DNA from: Angiostrongylus vasorum
Lineage: Eukaryota > Nematoda > Chromadorea > Rhabditida > Metastrongylidae
DNA length: 64,000 nucleotides
Direction of reading: 5' to 3'
Assembly (NCBI GenBank): GCA_018806985.1
Contig: JADANN010000212.1
Coordinates: 1 to 64,000, forward strand
The stretch's first letter is position 1. Every line of letters begins with the position of its first letter. Both the position numbers and the translations under genes were made by a program. Below are positions 11,340 to 24,309 of this stretch, in pieces. The notes under the pieces were generated by a model. That model did not search any database. It was not told the DNA's origin and saw only the letters and a list, made by a program, of their open reading frames with translations.

Positions 11340-12745
11340 CAAAGTTGGGTAAGAGTGAAGGTAGTATTCTTAACAGGATTCGGTGATCTTGATGATTAGT
11401 GTGATCCAATTCATACGACATCTTTCTTGCAGTACCAGTTGTAGTTCATGGAAGGGTTTGAATCCATTGGAAAGTTTGGTTACTAGAAGCTTTCTAGAAC
11501 AGGGAACAACGAAGGAGACTGGAGTAGAACTTTTCGTTATTAAGCACATGTCATGGTAGAAGACCATAGTAATCCCATACTGTTCACAGAATTGAATGCG
11601 AAATATTAATCTCGAATAGGTCTTGATGGAAATTTCTATACAGTATATCCTTTTCTGCTATTTCTAACATTTCTTTCTCTGCCTATGTAGGTATAAGCAT
11701 TTGCCTATTAGCACGGTATGTTGTAATAAGATCAAGCTTTCTTTCAATTCTCTTCTAGAGCAACTCTTATGATGCTATAGGTGTAACTCGAACTTTTGAC
11801 TGGAGAATTGGAGTGCATTCCGCGCAGCTTTCGAGGCCTTCAACGAGTGTCTCGTAGTCCTTGCTCAGATCTTGCTTTACCAGTCAGTTGTGTGTGAAAT
11901 GAATTCCGTTTAACATTTTCTTTGTCGTTTTATTTGTAGGCGGTAACAGGAGTTCTTTTCCATTTTGTTACTGGACCAGATCTGTATACCTGGTGTTCGG
12001 ATTCAGAACAAAATGAGCGCTCTACAGAGATAACAATAGGGCACTACCTCCCATTTGTGAGAATGGGCATCTGCATGAGTTATGCTCAGGCCATTCCTCT
12101 GTCCAGCGGCGATTTTCTACCTTCTCAGAAAATAAACAACTTTTTGTAGAGAACAGGAATTCAGCAATACGGTCTGGGTCGTCTTTCGGTTTCTTTGTCT
12201 AAATTCTCTGCTCCTGAATGGGTAGCCATTGGCTTTTCTTAGTCTTATGTTAAAGTTTCCGACAACAAATTTATAGAAGGTCTCTTCGTTGACTAACACT
12301 CCTTCCCGATAAAGCGCATCTGGTTGGCCTAACAGCTAGGTTAACGACTACCTGTTATTGGTACTAAATTTCACTAAAATGGGGATTTGGGAGGGGGTGA
12401 GTCAGCAAATTAGTGGAATCTCTTATAAGTTGCTAAGATGTTTTACCGATAGGCGACAAATCCTATACTACTGACATTTCCAATGAGGGCGCCTTAATTA
12501 TATGTTGTTCTTCCTGTTTTTCGTGTTCTATTTCGCGATCACGTGAAATTTAATGCAACCTGAGTGTGAAGATTGGAGATTGAAGAGAATGCTGTGAAAT
12601 TTTAGATGGGGATCAAATAGTCTCAATAGGATATTGTGGATGTCTTATTCTGCTCTTATCTTTACCTCCTATACAACTCCAGATTTAATCACGTCTACCC
12701 CGACGTTACTCAGAGGTGTGTGCGGTGTACGGGCCTGTGGAACCT
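11340..12745 (-). mobile_element. RTE-A remnant
   Basis: On the minus strand the endonuclease fragment FVVGNFNIRL lies near 12250, preceded by ATCACGTGAAATTTAATGC near 12540, a block shared with RTE-A at 2760. A later piece near 11500-11560 aligns by eye with the RTE-A linker (the ATGACATG...TTCTAC block). It is heavily decayed with many stops. Confidence 0.7.
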
Positions 12746-12854
12746 AAAGTGTAATGAGTAAAAGGTCAGGAGTTAGGTGTTGATCTATCACATAGTGGTG
12801 GTCCATGTATTTGGCTCTATTAGACCTCCTTCCATTGATAATCTAACACAGGGG

Positions 12855-12930
12855 TTGATAATTCTATTCGGCTAACGCTGCGATGCCTTTGTCTTCTTCA
12901 GAGCCATGATGATTCGAGTAGATTGTTACG
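12855..12930. repeat. Solo arm of an inverted-repeat element
   Basis: Contains ATTCGGCTAACGC followed by TTTGTCTTCTTCAGAG. It matches one arm of the inverted-repeat element at 54760-55074. The reverse complement has CTGAAGA, compatible with a hammerhead CUGANGA core. Confidence 0.6.
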
Positions 12931-13030
12931 GACCCTGAAGGGATGGGAATTTGCTTAACGTAAGAATCACAACAACACAACAACCTTGTGTCTAGTAGGA
13001 CACCTCTAGTTACTGTGCTAAGCTACATCC

Positions 13031-13032
<2 letters not shown>

Positions 13033-13093
<61 letters not shown>
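13033..13093. repeat. TA microsatellite, about 30 units
   Basis: Uninterrupted TA directly abutting the SINE-1 copy at 13094. A second TA/TG-rich tract follows that SINE (about 13355-13480). Confidence 0.95.
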
Positions 13094-13094
<1 letters not shown>

Positions 13095-13352
13095 TGGTCG
13101 GAGACGCCATGCAGTACACACGTGAGATCGATCCCGGCGTTCGTGGCTCACCAAGCCTTTCATCCCTCTGGGGTCGGTAAATTGGTACCAGACTTGTCTC
13201 GGAGGATAGCTGGCTCGATACATCGGTAGGTCACCGCGAGTCATTGTAAGGGCCAGAGATGCATTCAATCACCTCCAACCATGCTTAGTGAAGTCGAATG
13301 CACGGCGCATCCCTCAGGGATTGATCAACGCCGAGAGCTCTATCCTCTAGCT
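13094..13352 (+). mobile_element. SINE-1 copy between two TA microsatellites
   Basis: Head truncated in the A box (starts at CTGGTCGGAGACGCC), B-box region GAGATCGATCCCGGC, body and tail GAGCTCTATCC. Its TSD cannot be separated from the TA repeats. Confidence 0.85.
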
Positions 13353-13482
13353 TTATATATACATGTATATATTCATATATATATATATATATCACACATA
13401 TATATACGTGCATACATATACGTGTATACATGCGTGCATATATGCATATATGCATATGTGTATATATATATATATATATTTG
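13353..13482. repeat. TA/TG-rich microsatellite tract
   Basis: Imperfect alternating purine-pyrimidine tract with ATATATAT, GTGTAT and CATATA blocks. Confidence 0.85.
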
Positions 13483-15187
13483 TCTGTGGTTTGAATATTG
13501 ATTATCCATTTTGCAAAATAGTTAATGTCAATTTCTAGCCCAAAACATCATTTATATGTAAACCAGTCTATTGAGTACTATTTTGCTCCAAACAAACCAT
13601 TGGGACCTGTTTGCTCTTCGTAAACGATACAAGATTATTTCGTCCAACCCGGTAAAATTCTAAAATTCAAGGCTTTTACTGTCTACGGTTCCTCTGGGGG
13701 TATTTCCATTAGTGGCCTGATTGTTTACCTTTTTTTGTCTTTCTTTCCTTTTGAACATTTCAGTTAGTTTTCTAATTGCTCTGAAATTTCATCACATGGT
13801 TCTACATATGCAATTTTGGCACGTGGAAATGTTTGGGCATTTCTGTCTTTGCCGCTACAGATTCAAACAAGGTCTCTTTGCTTTGCATGTAAAGATGCGG
13901 CACCAGTGTGTCAAGTATTCGATTTTTTTTTAGGGGGTTAGAACTCAGCGGAAATTTTGCCAAATTGTAGCCTTACTTTGCGCGTAATTTTATCCACATT
14001 GTAAAATTATTCCATATGTCTCTACGGCAGACAACGTCTATCATTTGTCGTTTTCAATGATAACGAGTTCTACTGAACATTCTTCTTTTCCAGTCCTTTC
14101 ATCTGCATGAAGAAATTTGGAACCGGAATTTCACTGTGCTAAAAAGCTTCTTGGGGAAGTGCCGCAATGCGGTTGAGTGCATATTGTGCCACTATAGGTT
14201 CACGTTTTAGTTCGCGCAGAAATAATTTTCCCCTTTTTGTTTCACTGTTTATATTCGGGGCTAAACTTCGCACTGATTATTAATTTTTTTCGCTGTCCTT
14301 ACTACATGACCTGACACCATGTGAGTTACACTATGGTTATCTCAAAACTTCTCGCATTCGGTTCGTTCCCTCACATCCACTGTCCGCGAAGGCCTTCGAA
14401 CTTCTCGCTGACGGGCTCGACTGTTTCTTGAGCATTGTCGTCTTCGACACAAATGTTAATTGCTGGTTGAGTCGATTCTTTATGGAATGCTGAGATTGAA
14501 GTGCTAGGGCGTTCCCACGTGGATTAGAGGGAATGGTCAGTTCGCATACAAGTCTGCTGCCAGCTAACCCGGGGGAGGAGGGTAGAAGGCCTCGTACCGC
14601 GCAGGATTGAGTCAACGCCTAGGTAGGTTAAGGCGTCCTCGTAATAAGCGGCTTCCTACAAACTGTTAAGATGAGAAAAAAAAAGGAGAAGGAAAAATAT
14701 CGAAGGGAAAATGCATAGCGTTAGATTTGCATTAATATGGTATGTGTTACAATGTACACAATCCTTATAGGTATCGTTTTGAACGCATTTAACCTTTTAG
14801 TTTTAAAAGGGAAGGCCAACATTATTTCTCGTACAACGTGGTAGATCTCCTAGATACCATTGACTCCGTATAGGTTTCCTTTCTTCTGTATCGCAGGGAT
14901 GAACAAATTTTATGCTGGCTTTGTATTTTTCTGTATAAAAATACTTTTCATCATAAAGAATTATGGAAAGCAGAGATTTTCATTGACCTCTTGGTAAAGA
15001 AAGATTCATAGTTTTCCTTTTACAGCGACTGCATCCGCTTGCCTCTATCACCAGGAGAGAAAATTTTGCGGACTCAGACACATATGATAGTGTGCTTCAC
15101 TTCGAGATAAGCTGTGATGTTAGTTTCTTCCAAAGAAAAAATTTACTTCCTTTTAGAGTCAATTTTTTGATTGCGTAGAAGTTTTAG
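13483..15187. other. Intergenic, no gene recognised
   Basis: A 92-codon open frame lies at 14337-14615 (minus) but has no motif, no splice context and a composition typical of chance frames. The rest is A/T-rich with no recognisable repeat or exon. Confidence 0.45.
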
Positions 15188-18100
15188 ATGCTTAAAGAGC
15201 GTATGCAGTACGCTCGTAATAACCGAATAGCAAACCACTATCTTGGGAGATTAACTCGCATAGTTGATGACGTGATGGCTGATCCATTTTGTGCACCATT
15301 GAATGTAGCAGAGAACGATTCAGGCATGATTCAACCCTCCATAGAAGGTGAGATTCAGTTTCTCCTTAACTTTTCAACCATCTCATCGACTTCTATGTCT
15401 TGATCTTGAAAATTGAAGTGTAAAATTGAGATATTCCTATTCCAACGAAGATTCCAAAACTACATGGTCTTTCATCGCTGTCGACAGTTTCGCAAGTAAG
15501 TTCAAGTATTTGAAACCGTTCTCGCCACTGTGCGTTTGCTAACACTTCCTTGATGTCACATCTTATTAATGTTTTGAGTCGTTTGCGCTGCTAGTTTGAA
15601 TTCGTGAGAGTAAAATTGTGAAAATGGCTCTTTTGACGTCTGAAATTTCAACCTTTAAAATCGTCAAAAAAAAAGGAAAAAAATGTGTTATAAGTCAGTT
15701 ATACGGAGTTAAAGTGCGTAAAATGAGCTTTGAAATCATATGTAATAGTACAGCATTCAGAAGAGAAACTATAGCTAGGGCATATACAGTGACAATTGGT
15801 CTAGAAATCTGTTCATTTCCCAGAAACTTTTCGTCGTGTCGATTGTACTAATTTGGACACTTGGACGGTCCATCCTCACTGGTTGTGCAGGCCCCAGCAT
15901 AATCTCCATTTTTCGGAGTTTTGCTAGTTTAGCCATTGCGGCTTCCTGGAGTCCTGAGGTCAGCCTGGTCGAAGTCTGCCCCAAGTCGTCACCACCATAG
16001 GCAGTCGCCACCCTTGTGGATCAGAGGGAACTTGCCACCATGCGACTTTGGTACCTGGACGATGACGGATCCTGGTATTGGTTTACTCTTAGCTAGGCTT
16101 CCCAATGGAAACGCCGGACTCCCCAACTTGGGAGACCCTGCCGGGGGATGAATCTCCCGCTCTACATCACAGTCCGGCACCAAGGGTCTCCTCCCAGCCA
16201 CGATGAGGCGGTAAACCGTTGGGAAGATCCATTGTACTAGTGGAGCAGTAAATGTGAGTGTCTTCACCAAATCCATTACAGCCCTTAGTTGAAGTAGTAT
16301 TAATAGGTATTGTACTACAAGAATGCATCGCTCTTTTCATTGCTCACCATGCTTCTGCATAGGTGGGCTCCAGCGTACTTAGCCCACTCTTCGCGGGTAT
16401 GTTGTCTCAATTTGAAGAAATCTCCACACTGGCGTCAAGAAATGTAATGGAGTTTGTCCTGAAGAGTAGTTTTAATTTTGTATGCTTACGTCTTGAGCCT
16501 CATATATTAGGTACTTTTCATCTAACATGACGACTTTGGTGCTTTGCTGTCCGAAAATCGAGAATGGATGATCTAGAAACTTGCAGAAACACTTCTTGTT
16601 TGTGACTTCCGCAAACGGAAAGCAGTGAGACATATGTTTATAGTAATGTCCATAATACAGTAGAGTGTGGTCCTGCCAACTAAGTCTTTGCATATCCGGC
16701 ACAAGTCTTTTGCATATCCTGATTGCCATCATACTTTCAAGTTCATGCCCACACTGAATCCTCCTATTAAGAATAAAACTTTCCCATCCGTCTCCACGAT
16801 GTGCTACTTGGATAAGTTATAATTTTCTGAAATTGTCGCCATTATTGCTGAAATTGCGCTGTTGTGCTGCCCTCACTGAAGATAAATGTAATAAATTGGT
16901 ACAAATCTTTCGAAAGATATACATCAATGGTTTCTTGGTGTCGGCATAAAAACCTCATACATTTATCACTTTTGGTCCCAACGAATGATGTCTGATGTTC
17001 TATCAGAGTGATAAGAATGGTCTTTCCAAACCTTTGGCAGATTGGATTGCTGTGTTTACGAAGTATACATCTAGATTATGATTCAGTGCGACTATTTATG
17101 ATAAGATTGGAGCACGCGGTTAACAATTTCGAATCGAAGTGTACTATTGCATTCATTTTAGGTAGTTGAGTCGAACGAGATTCTTAATTTGTCACGAGAA
17201 ACAAAATCAGAGTACGTGGTTCAATTTTGTAAAATTCAGTAATTTTCCTAGTGAAGCTTAGCATAACGAAATTTTTAGACCTGATGAAAGCCTTCCTGTT
17301 TGCCAAAAAGTTCTTGTGCGAAAAGGCGATAATGGGCAATTAGTTGTTGTAAGGCGTACCATTCTAGGCAAGGTAAGATCCAGTGATGTAGATGATTGAC
17401 AGTAATATCCAGCAAGCTGTCTGTTTCGAAGCTTTATTATGTACACTTTGAGTCGTTGGGGATTACACACAAATAGCATCTAAATACTCCCGATGAAGAC
17501 CTTATGAAGCAGACTAGAAAGATTGAATGCGACGTCATTGGGGTGAGGGAGACGAAAGTCACCATCTATCTATATACTACCTTTATGATACCGCAGTAGA
17601 ACAGTTTTTCGGAGCATGCAACGGTAGATAAATCGTCATTGTTGGCGTCCTCATCATCCCGGCTTTGTCCATGAATACTGATACCTTTAAACAGCTAAAG
17701 ATCCGAATCGGGCGTTTACAGTTGGAAACATGTAGACAATTAGCGGCCTGGATATTCTTCATGATCTCTGGGCCATCGTAGAACTGTGACGAGACGTCTG
17801 TAATATCATAGTCGGCGACTTCAATGATGTAATTGTATAAGACGAACATCTGTAGAACTTCACAATGGGTTACACAAATTGAAATGCCTTGGAAAGATTT
17901 CGGGCGAGTTTACCATGAGTGCCATGACGAAGTATCTCATATCGCCTTAAAATGGAAATTTTCTCTTACTTGCCTGTTGTTTCCTCATAATTTTACACAA
18001 GATTGGACGTTACTTTCTTCGAGGAAGATTTTTTTAGGACAACAGATAGCCCAGAATTGGAGGAGCGAATTGGCAGAACAAAAAAGCATTAATTTTTAAA

Positions 18101-21049
18101 GTCACCAAAAGTCGTCTATCTACAAAAACACTGGGAAACGCTGAGGTATGTCCGCACTCGCAAGGCCGAGCACAGACAAAACTAAATAGAGGCTTAAGAA
18201 GGGAAGAGGAGCAATATTAGCTGAAACTACAGATGTTAGGAAGGGAAACCAGCAAAGTGTATTGAGACTGCGCCAGTTATAAAACTTGGACGGTCTTCAT
18301 GTGGCATCCATAGCGAACACTGCGTTTGGAAGGCAACTAAGAAATGTATTGGCTTACGAATTGGCCTTTGATAATATATGTGGGGGGGGATATTTGTCGT
18401 CTGGACTAACCTCTTTCGCCAGCTCCCCAGGATACGCACATTGATCCACTTCACTTGATTCACGCGGATGCGACAGCTACAAGGACCAACATCGCAAAAA
18501 ACAAATGCTGTGGGTATTCGACTTGAATTTCTGAAAGTGGTAGCTTTGAAGAAAAAACAATCCTGCAGAAAAGTTACCTACAATGAAGATTTGTGACATC
18601 TTCTTAGCTTACCAGTAAGCCAGAACATTGGTTGTCGATGCCAAGGTTTAGTGAAAACCGGTATTGAAAATAAAACAATGGAGAAAGTTAATAAGACTTT
18701 TCTTCTGGTAGCTTCGACAATCACCCGCTTCCATTTTAAATTACGGAAGTTGGATATGTTTTTATGGATATGTTTTTCAAAGTGCCTTTTCTTCCCATAT
18801 CCGAAACCGCACCTCGTCTGTGAGGAGTCTCACAGTACCCATTCCGACAGAATCAAGTCGAAATACTTGAATAACGTACAGCCAAGCCAATTCAGCATGC
18901 TTTCTCAGCCTTATTGTGTTATTTTCATGAAATCAAGGTTTCACACCAATTAAATGACAGTTGGGTTTGCACAAAAACAGACCTACACGACTTTCGGCAG
19001 CTATTACTCAATCCGACTGCAGTCTGTCGTCTACTGGCTCTTTAATCTTGTCTAGCTGGAATGGCAGATTTTTGGACGAGGAACAGCTATGCGAGGAAGA
19101 AAGGCTTCGAAAAGGATTGAGCAGAATATTTTGACGGATCTTTAAGTGTTTTCACGAGAGTGTGGAACAATGGTGTATAGCGCTACGTCTTTGTTGATGT
19201 ACTTACAAGAGGGCTTCGATTCAATTGAACATGAAACAGTTGTCGGAGCTCTACACAACCAGATCGTCCATTCGCGTTGAATAAGAATCCCTTCATGAGC
19301 TATATAATGACTCGCAATTGGAATTTCACCGCCACAACAACACTTTCATATGATTAAAAGGAGAGATAGTCAAGTGATACCATCTTGACAATTTTGTTTC
19401 TGTGCGTCTTGCCAAAACTCGAATAGGATGACGAGAAGTGAATATGAGTGAATATCGATGGGTTTATCTACACCATCTTTGGCTTTTCGCTCTGTCATCT
19501 TTTTTATGACGTAGATCATTATTCAATCAGAAAAATGTGGCTAATTTCGGCAGCGCAGGTGGAAATTTGGTCTTCATTTGCATGTTAAAAGAAACGAATC
19601 GGACTTCTTCAAAGGGGAATCAAATTCATTCGCGATATCCTATGCTTTTATGTCACTAGGAGAGCACTGAGCTCACCAAGCCTTCCATCCCTCCGATGTT
19701 GGCAATTGGTATCGGACTTATCTGGTAGGATGGACCACTGACTTGATACATCGATAGGGCACCGCAAAGTCATTGTATACGTCTGGAGTCGAATGCATGG
19801 TGCGTCGCTTAGGGATTGGTTAGCGCCGCGAACATTGTCCGTTAGTTCTATCTTTTGTGGAGGTGCAATCTCCGAATGTTTAAGTTTTATTTATCACTAC
19901 TAGGTCGAAAAAGTCAATATGATGGATTACTTAACTCCCATAGCTGGCCAGGAGGAATATATGGATTGTAGAGCCTTCAATAGCATCGAGGATGTATGCA
20001 ATGAATAGAAAAAAAACGTTCAACCCCACTGTTGCCTTTTCGACTCTGCGATTTTTCTATCTTAGCGTAAATGTTGGAAACGTGACGGCGGCGAAACGAA
20101 AGGCACTTGGCGTAATGGCATAGTGTGAGTATATGAGAGAAAAACCAAAGTTTTAATGTTCTGAGACGGTGGAAAAGGTATCGAAAGTCAAGTGGGCTCA
20201 GTACGTGGTGTGTATTAAGGATAACCAGTACATACAAGCCATTAGAGACTGGACCCAACGGAAAGCGAGGCGCTTGGCAAGGAGACCACAAGTCGATATT
20301 CAGAATTCCGCACAAGGATCTCGGAAAACGAATAAAGCTGAGCGAGTCAGTAGGGAGATGGGAACCCAGCGAGTTGCTATTCCTCACCAGATTGACAAAA
20401 AGCCATTTGGCCATCAATTCTAGGTTAAGTGATACAGGTTAAACGTAACACACAAATATTCCTTAGTTTTGGTTCTGCATCTTGCATTTTCTCATCAAAA
20501 ATAGCATACTTTCATCAGGTGAGAAAAATAACTAATAATAGTGAGATGGGGCCCACTGAAAGCGAGTCGTTTGTGGAAGTATGTACATCTAATAAAACAG
20601 TCCGGTCAGCCGACCAAAGTGGTGGAGCTAATCGGAGCAGTAAGTCGGTTGAAACGAAGTCTTCATCTAATTGCGGCGACAAGGAATGTGAAGGTAAGCT
20701 CCGAAATACGTGGCACATTGGATGACCATTAAGACCATATTCTGTTGCAAATCGTTCAGCTACTCTTACGACGGGTGACTTGTTACGAGACGTTCTTTAT
20801 ACTTCGAGGACACCACGATATGACCAAATGTCGCTTAGAGGAGTTAGAAGGTGTGCTGCCCATGTTTCGCAAATTCTATCGTTGTGTGCCTCCAAAGTGT
20901 TTCTAATTTTTGCTTCTGCTTTCAGGATGGCTTATCAGTCTGTGGCACAACAAAATAACGCCGACGCGGAGGAAGCGAGAGAGTTTGTCCGGAAGTTCTC
21001 CGACCATCGAAATTCCAAATTGAAACCAGATGTAAATTATAATTTTTAA
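15188..21049 (+). CDS. Unrecognised nematode protein, 7 exons, about 304 aa
   Basis: Exons: 15188-15347, 15431-15495, 16363-16443, 17162-17211, 17279-17372, 20519-20693 and 20760-21049. All junctions are in phase and the coding sum is 915 nt, giving 304 aa. It starts MLKERMQYARNNRIANHYLG directly after an acceptor-like TTTTAG, so the Met may be internal to a longer gene. The middle is Ser/Thr- and acid-rich, followed by a basic strand-like piece (QKVLVRKGD, QLVVVRRTI). The last exon begins with TLTTGDLLRDVLYTSR and ends in a charged helix (AEEAREFVRKF) and NYNF. I recognise no family. The acceptor of exon 2 (ATTGAG) is weak. It could be the 3' part of the zinc-finger gene upstream through alternative splicing, but that gene has its own stop and a poor donor there. 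Intron 5 (3.1 kb) carries LINE debris. Confidence 0.6.
15846..16225 (-). mobile_element. 390 bp RTE-A derivative, antisense, in intron 2
   Basis: Well preserved. The left edge has TTGGACACTTGGACGGTCC (reverse 3' tail) and the right edge CACGATGAGGCGGTAAACCG (reverse head). Confidence 0.85.
17480..19510 (+). mobile_element. RTE-B LINE remnant in intron 5
   Basis: The endonuclease start is visible near 17486-17560 (DLMKQTRKIECDVIG, then a degraded ETRR-like block), with RIGRL-like sequence near 17700-17730. RT pieces follow near 19040-19330 (degraded QACF..RKGF and KAFDSIEHE-like blocks) and the region before FADD near 19470. Many stops and deletions. Confidence 0.72.
19668..19862 (+). mobile_element. 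SINE-1 fragment, 5'-truncated
   Basis: Starts at CTCACCAAGCCTTCCATCC, within the body, and keeps GATACATCGATAGG and the GTCGAATGCATGG block. The tRNA head is missing. Confidence 0.8.
20160..20423 (+). mobile_element. LINE C-terminal fragment
   Basis: An open frame of 84 codons reads VSKVKWAQYV, RDWTQRKARRLARRP. It matches the layout of the LINE C-terminal region seen in RTE-B (SKIRWAGYVMR, RTAGRPPSR). It ends about 95 bp before exon 6 of the 304 aa gene. Confidence 0.6.
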
Positions 21050-21159
21050 GAACAGGTGGTGCTCCCAAATTATTTCATCGAAACAGAACTTGGGTACATT
21101 ATTATCAGGTTAAGATACTGCATAGAGATTGGTTTTTGCAATGCTGAATTCTAAAATAT

Positions 21160-21285
21160 ACGAGATATTTGCAAAACTCCGGACCGTAGGTGTCTGCGGT
21201 GGGAGTGGGTGGGTATTCCCCACGGAAAGGGCAGTAGCGAGCTCGATCCTCACCGCAGACGCCTGTTGTCCGGAGTTATCATACC
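21160..21285. repeat. Hairpin element with inverted termini
   Basis: This copy has the family hairpin at the left (GGACCGTAGGTGTCTGCGGT) and its approximate reverse at the right (ACCGCAGACGCCTGTTGTCC). The whole unit is therefore an inverted repeat of about 26 bp arms around a 65 bp centre. Confidence 0.75.
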
Positions 21286-22654
21286 CTGCTATGAGAAACA
21301 AAATGGCAGTAAATAAAAAGTGTCTTAAGTAGGTGGATATAACGACGACTGTTGAGGTGAAGTGGTGAATATCTTTGTCTTTCATATATACTCAACAAAT
21401 ATTAAAGAAGGATCATGATCAGCATTTGCGTCTTGGGTGACGCCTTAATTCATGGTTCTTTGCTCAACTTTTTTTTTTACTCAGTGTTTGTAAAAATTGG
21501 TGAGGTTTCTTTCTAATCGAACTGTTAAACATTCGGAAAATGGGCATTTCGGTTATCATCATAGCTCATTCCCGGTAAAAAGTGGCATAGATCACTTCGA
21601 AGGTTTGCACATATTTTCAAAGTTACATATGAAAGTAGCTCATTTAAGCTAACTTAGTATGCTCGGCCCCCATTTCAGTGTTGACTGACCGACTGATTGT
21701 TTACACTGAAGTGATTAGTTCTTTAGCATATTTATGTGACATCTTCAGGAAGCGAATGCTGTTCGAAGTATTCGAGGTCGTCAGTATCCATAGAATATCC
21801 GGACTATGTCTAGGCGAAATTCATTCATTGGAGCCACTTTTATGAACACCGATAAAGCAGAAACCGGTTGAAGGATGTGCAATGAAGTTGAGAACACATC
21901 TACATATATGGACTTATAGCAAAATAAACCTTTATTAACTTCATTTTGTATATACCTTAGTTTTGTCTATTAACTTGGCATTGAGTAGTAGCACGTTCAT
22001 TCTTATGGCAATGTCATGATGCCTGAAAGTAGACCAGAATTGCTGAGGTAGATGCAACAAGACAAACTATTCTGTCATCATTGTTTTGGACTATCACAGA
22101 TTTGGGGAAAACAAACGGTCACACCACCGAAAGCGTATCGCTGAGCTATAAATGCTTTTAAAAAATTGAAGAGGATCAGTTGTTGGGAATCACAAATTCT
22201 CTTGATTTTTAGCCCTTTAGCCCGTTTTCTTCTAAGCTACTGTACTACAGTATGGATCTCATGAATTTGTTTTGAGCTCAATGTAGCTAACGTGTTTGAA
22301 AAAGGGTAATACAAAACACAAGCCGCAGATTTTTTATATTTGTATGGTTAGGTTGCTGTAGAAATTCGTAATATATGGTAGAAGAGCACATCTCTATTTC
22401 TGTTCTTTTTGGTGGCGAGAAGGTAGCGTGATTCGTTATGTGTGTAAAATGAACACTGTAAACTCAGTCGTTAACAAGTTCTCCAGTGAGGAATGATTCA
22501 ACGCGAAGTTCCTGGCCTTGAAGAATCGAGGGTGCCGAGTTGAGGATGATGTCACTATGCTTGTTCAAGATTTACAGTTAAATTTATGGCCACTGCGATT
22601 CGTTTGCTGCCAACTGAATAATGAAGACGTTCGATACACACCATTCGGGGGGTA
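21286..22654. other. Intergenic, no gene recognised
   Basis: A/T-rich sequence without a coherent exon chain or a repeat I can name. Confidence 0.45.
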
Positions 22655-22720
22655 CTCAACGTAACAGCACGGATCTGAGGAAGGCGAAATCGCCGAAACG
22701 TCAGCCATCAAACAACAACG
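22655..22720 (+). ncRNA. Hammerhead-core-like motif (Penelope-type), solo
   Basis: Core at 22675-22702: CTGAGGA (fits CUGANGA), a stem AGGCG/CGCC with short loop, then GAAAC and GTC. Similar motifs sit at 35432-35459 and, reversed, at 63708-63736, both beside Penelope-like GIY-YIG sequence. Hammerhead ribozymes are known from Penelope-like elements. Activity here is untested, and the third helix is not evident from this stretch alone. Confidence 0.4.
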
Positions 22721-24309
22721 ACAACAAAGACAACTTTAGCCAGCACTTTACAATAGACAACAGGGACCAAATAAAGATAGCTGAATGTTTGCACAGGTTT
22801 TAGAGGTCTCGATCTAAGTGGTTCATGAAGCTGCATTCTGGATGGTGATGCGGACAACGCGAGGGAGAAGGGCCGTCAGGATTTCGCAGATTGCGGTCAA
22901 GCAAGTTTTAATGCAGTACCTCATGATTTGTCAATAAATACTCGACTACTTTGAAAAGACATTTCCCATTGCATGCTGAACAGACGGTAACGGATGCCGC
23001 TGTGATTGTCAAAACGTACTGCTCACTTCTTTTTCGTTTTTCGCCCTGACTGAGATGGAAGGATGCCGTAAAGCAAGTCATGTCTACTAAACTTGATTAA
23101 CTGCCAAACAGGCTTGGTGTCTGGTAACAACTGCAACACCATTTCAAACCATAGACGACCTTCGTAAAAGTTCACTGCGTGTATGAATGATGGGTTAAAT
23201 GACCCTAGACTAAATTAGAACAGATAGAACCACAAACTCGAGGTTTGACTTTACAAAAGTCGCAGTTGTTCTCGTTCAGTGAAGCTTCACAAAGACTATA
23301 ATACTTGAGATTTTTTTCGTTATCCCGATGGCACTCTTATGTTTATGCAGTAGTAGGTTGTTGAATGTACAAAACACCAAGTCTTACATGGATTTGCGTT
23401 TTCTGTACCGCCATTGTTGCGGTTTTGGATGCTCCATTCTTCTTTTACTCTGAAACATCGAAAGTACCACAGGCGCAATGTTATGTTTGAGTTTATTACC
23501 ATTCAAATAAGTTCTAACATTGTCTTCTACTAGGACGCAATTCTAGAAACACAGCGCTTCTGCTACTTTCGAAAGAATCAGCTTCCCATTTAGTTGGACA
23601 CCGACAGTGAACAGACGGTGTCTTGGCGACTAGGGACGCGTTGAAAATCTCTGCAACTAGTCGCTGCCGCCGATGGAAGCAATGTAAAAAGAAAGCCAGA
23701 GCCGGCTTTTAGCTAACAATGCACAGCTTCACGTGGTAAAGACGATTCTCAGCTGGGTAATTGTACATTATACAACCCTGCTATAGCGTCTTCCATGTTC
23801 CGAAGCATATAACTGCGTGCTTAAGTTTTGACGCTGTTATCTAAAATACACCCTTGTCAGCTCTTACAGTTGCAAAGCTTGTCTTTTTGGCCGAACACTT
23901 GTGAAGATCTATGTGCAATCCTGATAGAAATCGGGCACAATAATTCGATATTGTTCGAAATTCTAACCACCAAACAGAGGTTTGTAAGTCGAGACTACAG
24001 TCCTCATAGATAGATCAGGAAGTTTTACACTAATGGATCTCCGGCACCTGACCTGTTTTTTGCAGTCCATTTCTACTTTCGCTGTTTTGGTTTTATTCTT
24101 AAGTTCTTCAGAATTTCTTGTGTTTTGCGAACGATTCGTGGTGTACTTGAGTTCCTTTCTGTTGTCCTTCAACTTGTACTTTGACTCCTTCATCATTCCC
24201 GTCACTGGTTTCTGATCAGATGACATACGTTGTTCTCTTTATATTATATTTGTAACGAATAATAGATACATATTATATGTTATGTAAGCCATACCCACGG
24301 ATCTTCCTC
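22721..24309. other. Intergenic, possible terminal kinase exon only
   Basis: A minus-strand stretch 23449-23388 has an acceptor (GATGTTTCAG), a basic reading SKRRMEHPKPQQWRYRKRKS and a GTAAGA donor. It could be a 3' exon of the kinase gene that lies to the right, but this is a guess. Nothing else is recognised. Confidence 0.3.

Noticed and set aside
13285..13538. Overlapping frames on both strands
   Set aside because: SINE-1 tail and microsatellite translated by chance.
14337..14615. 92-codon minus-strand frame starting at a Met-like codon
   Set aside because: No motif, no neighbouring exons, no codon pattern; nothing supports a gene.
19977..20417. 146-codon minus-strand frame
   Set aside because: It is the reverse of a LINE C-terminal fragment whose plus-strand reading has the recognisable KVKWAQYV and RRLARRP blocks.
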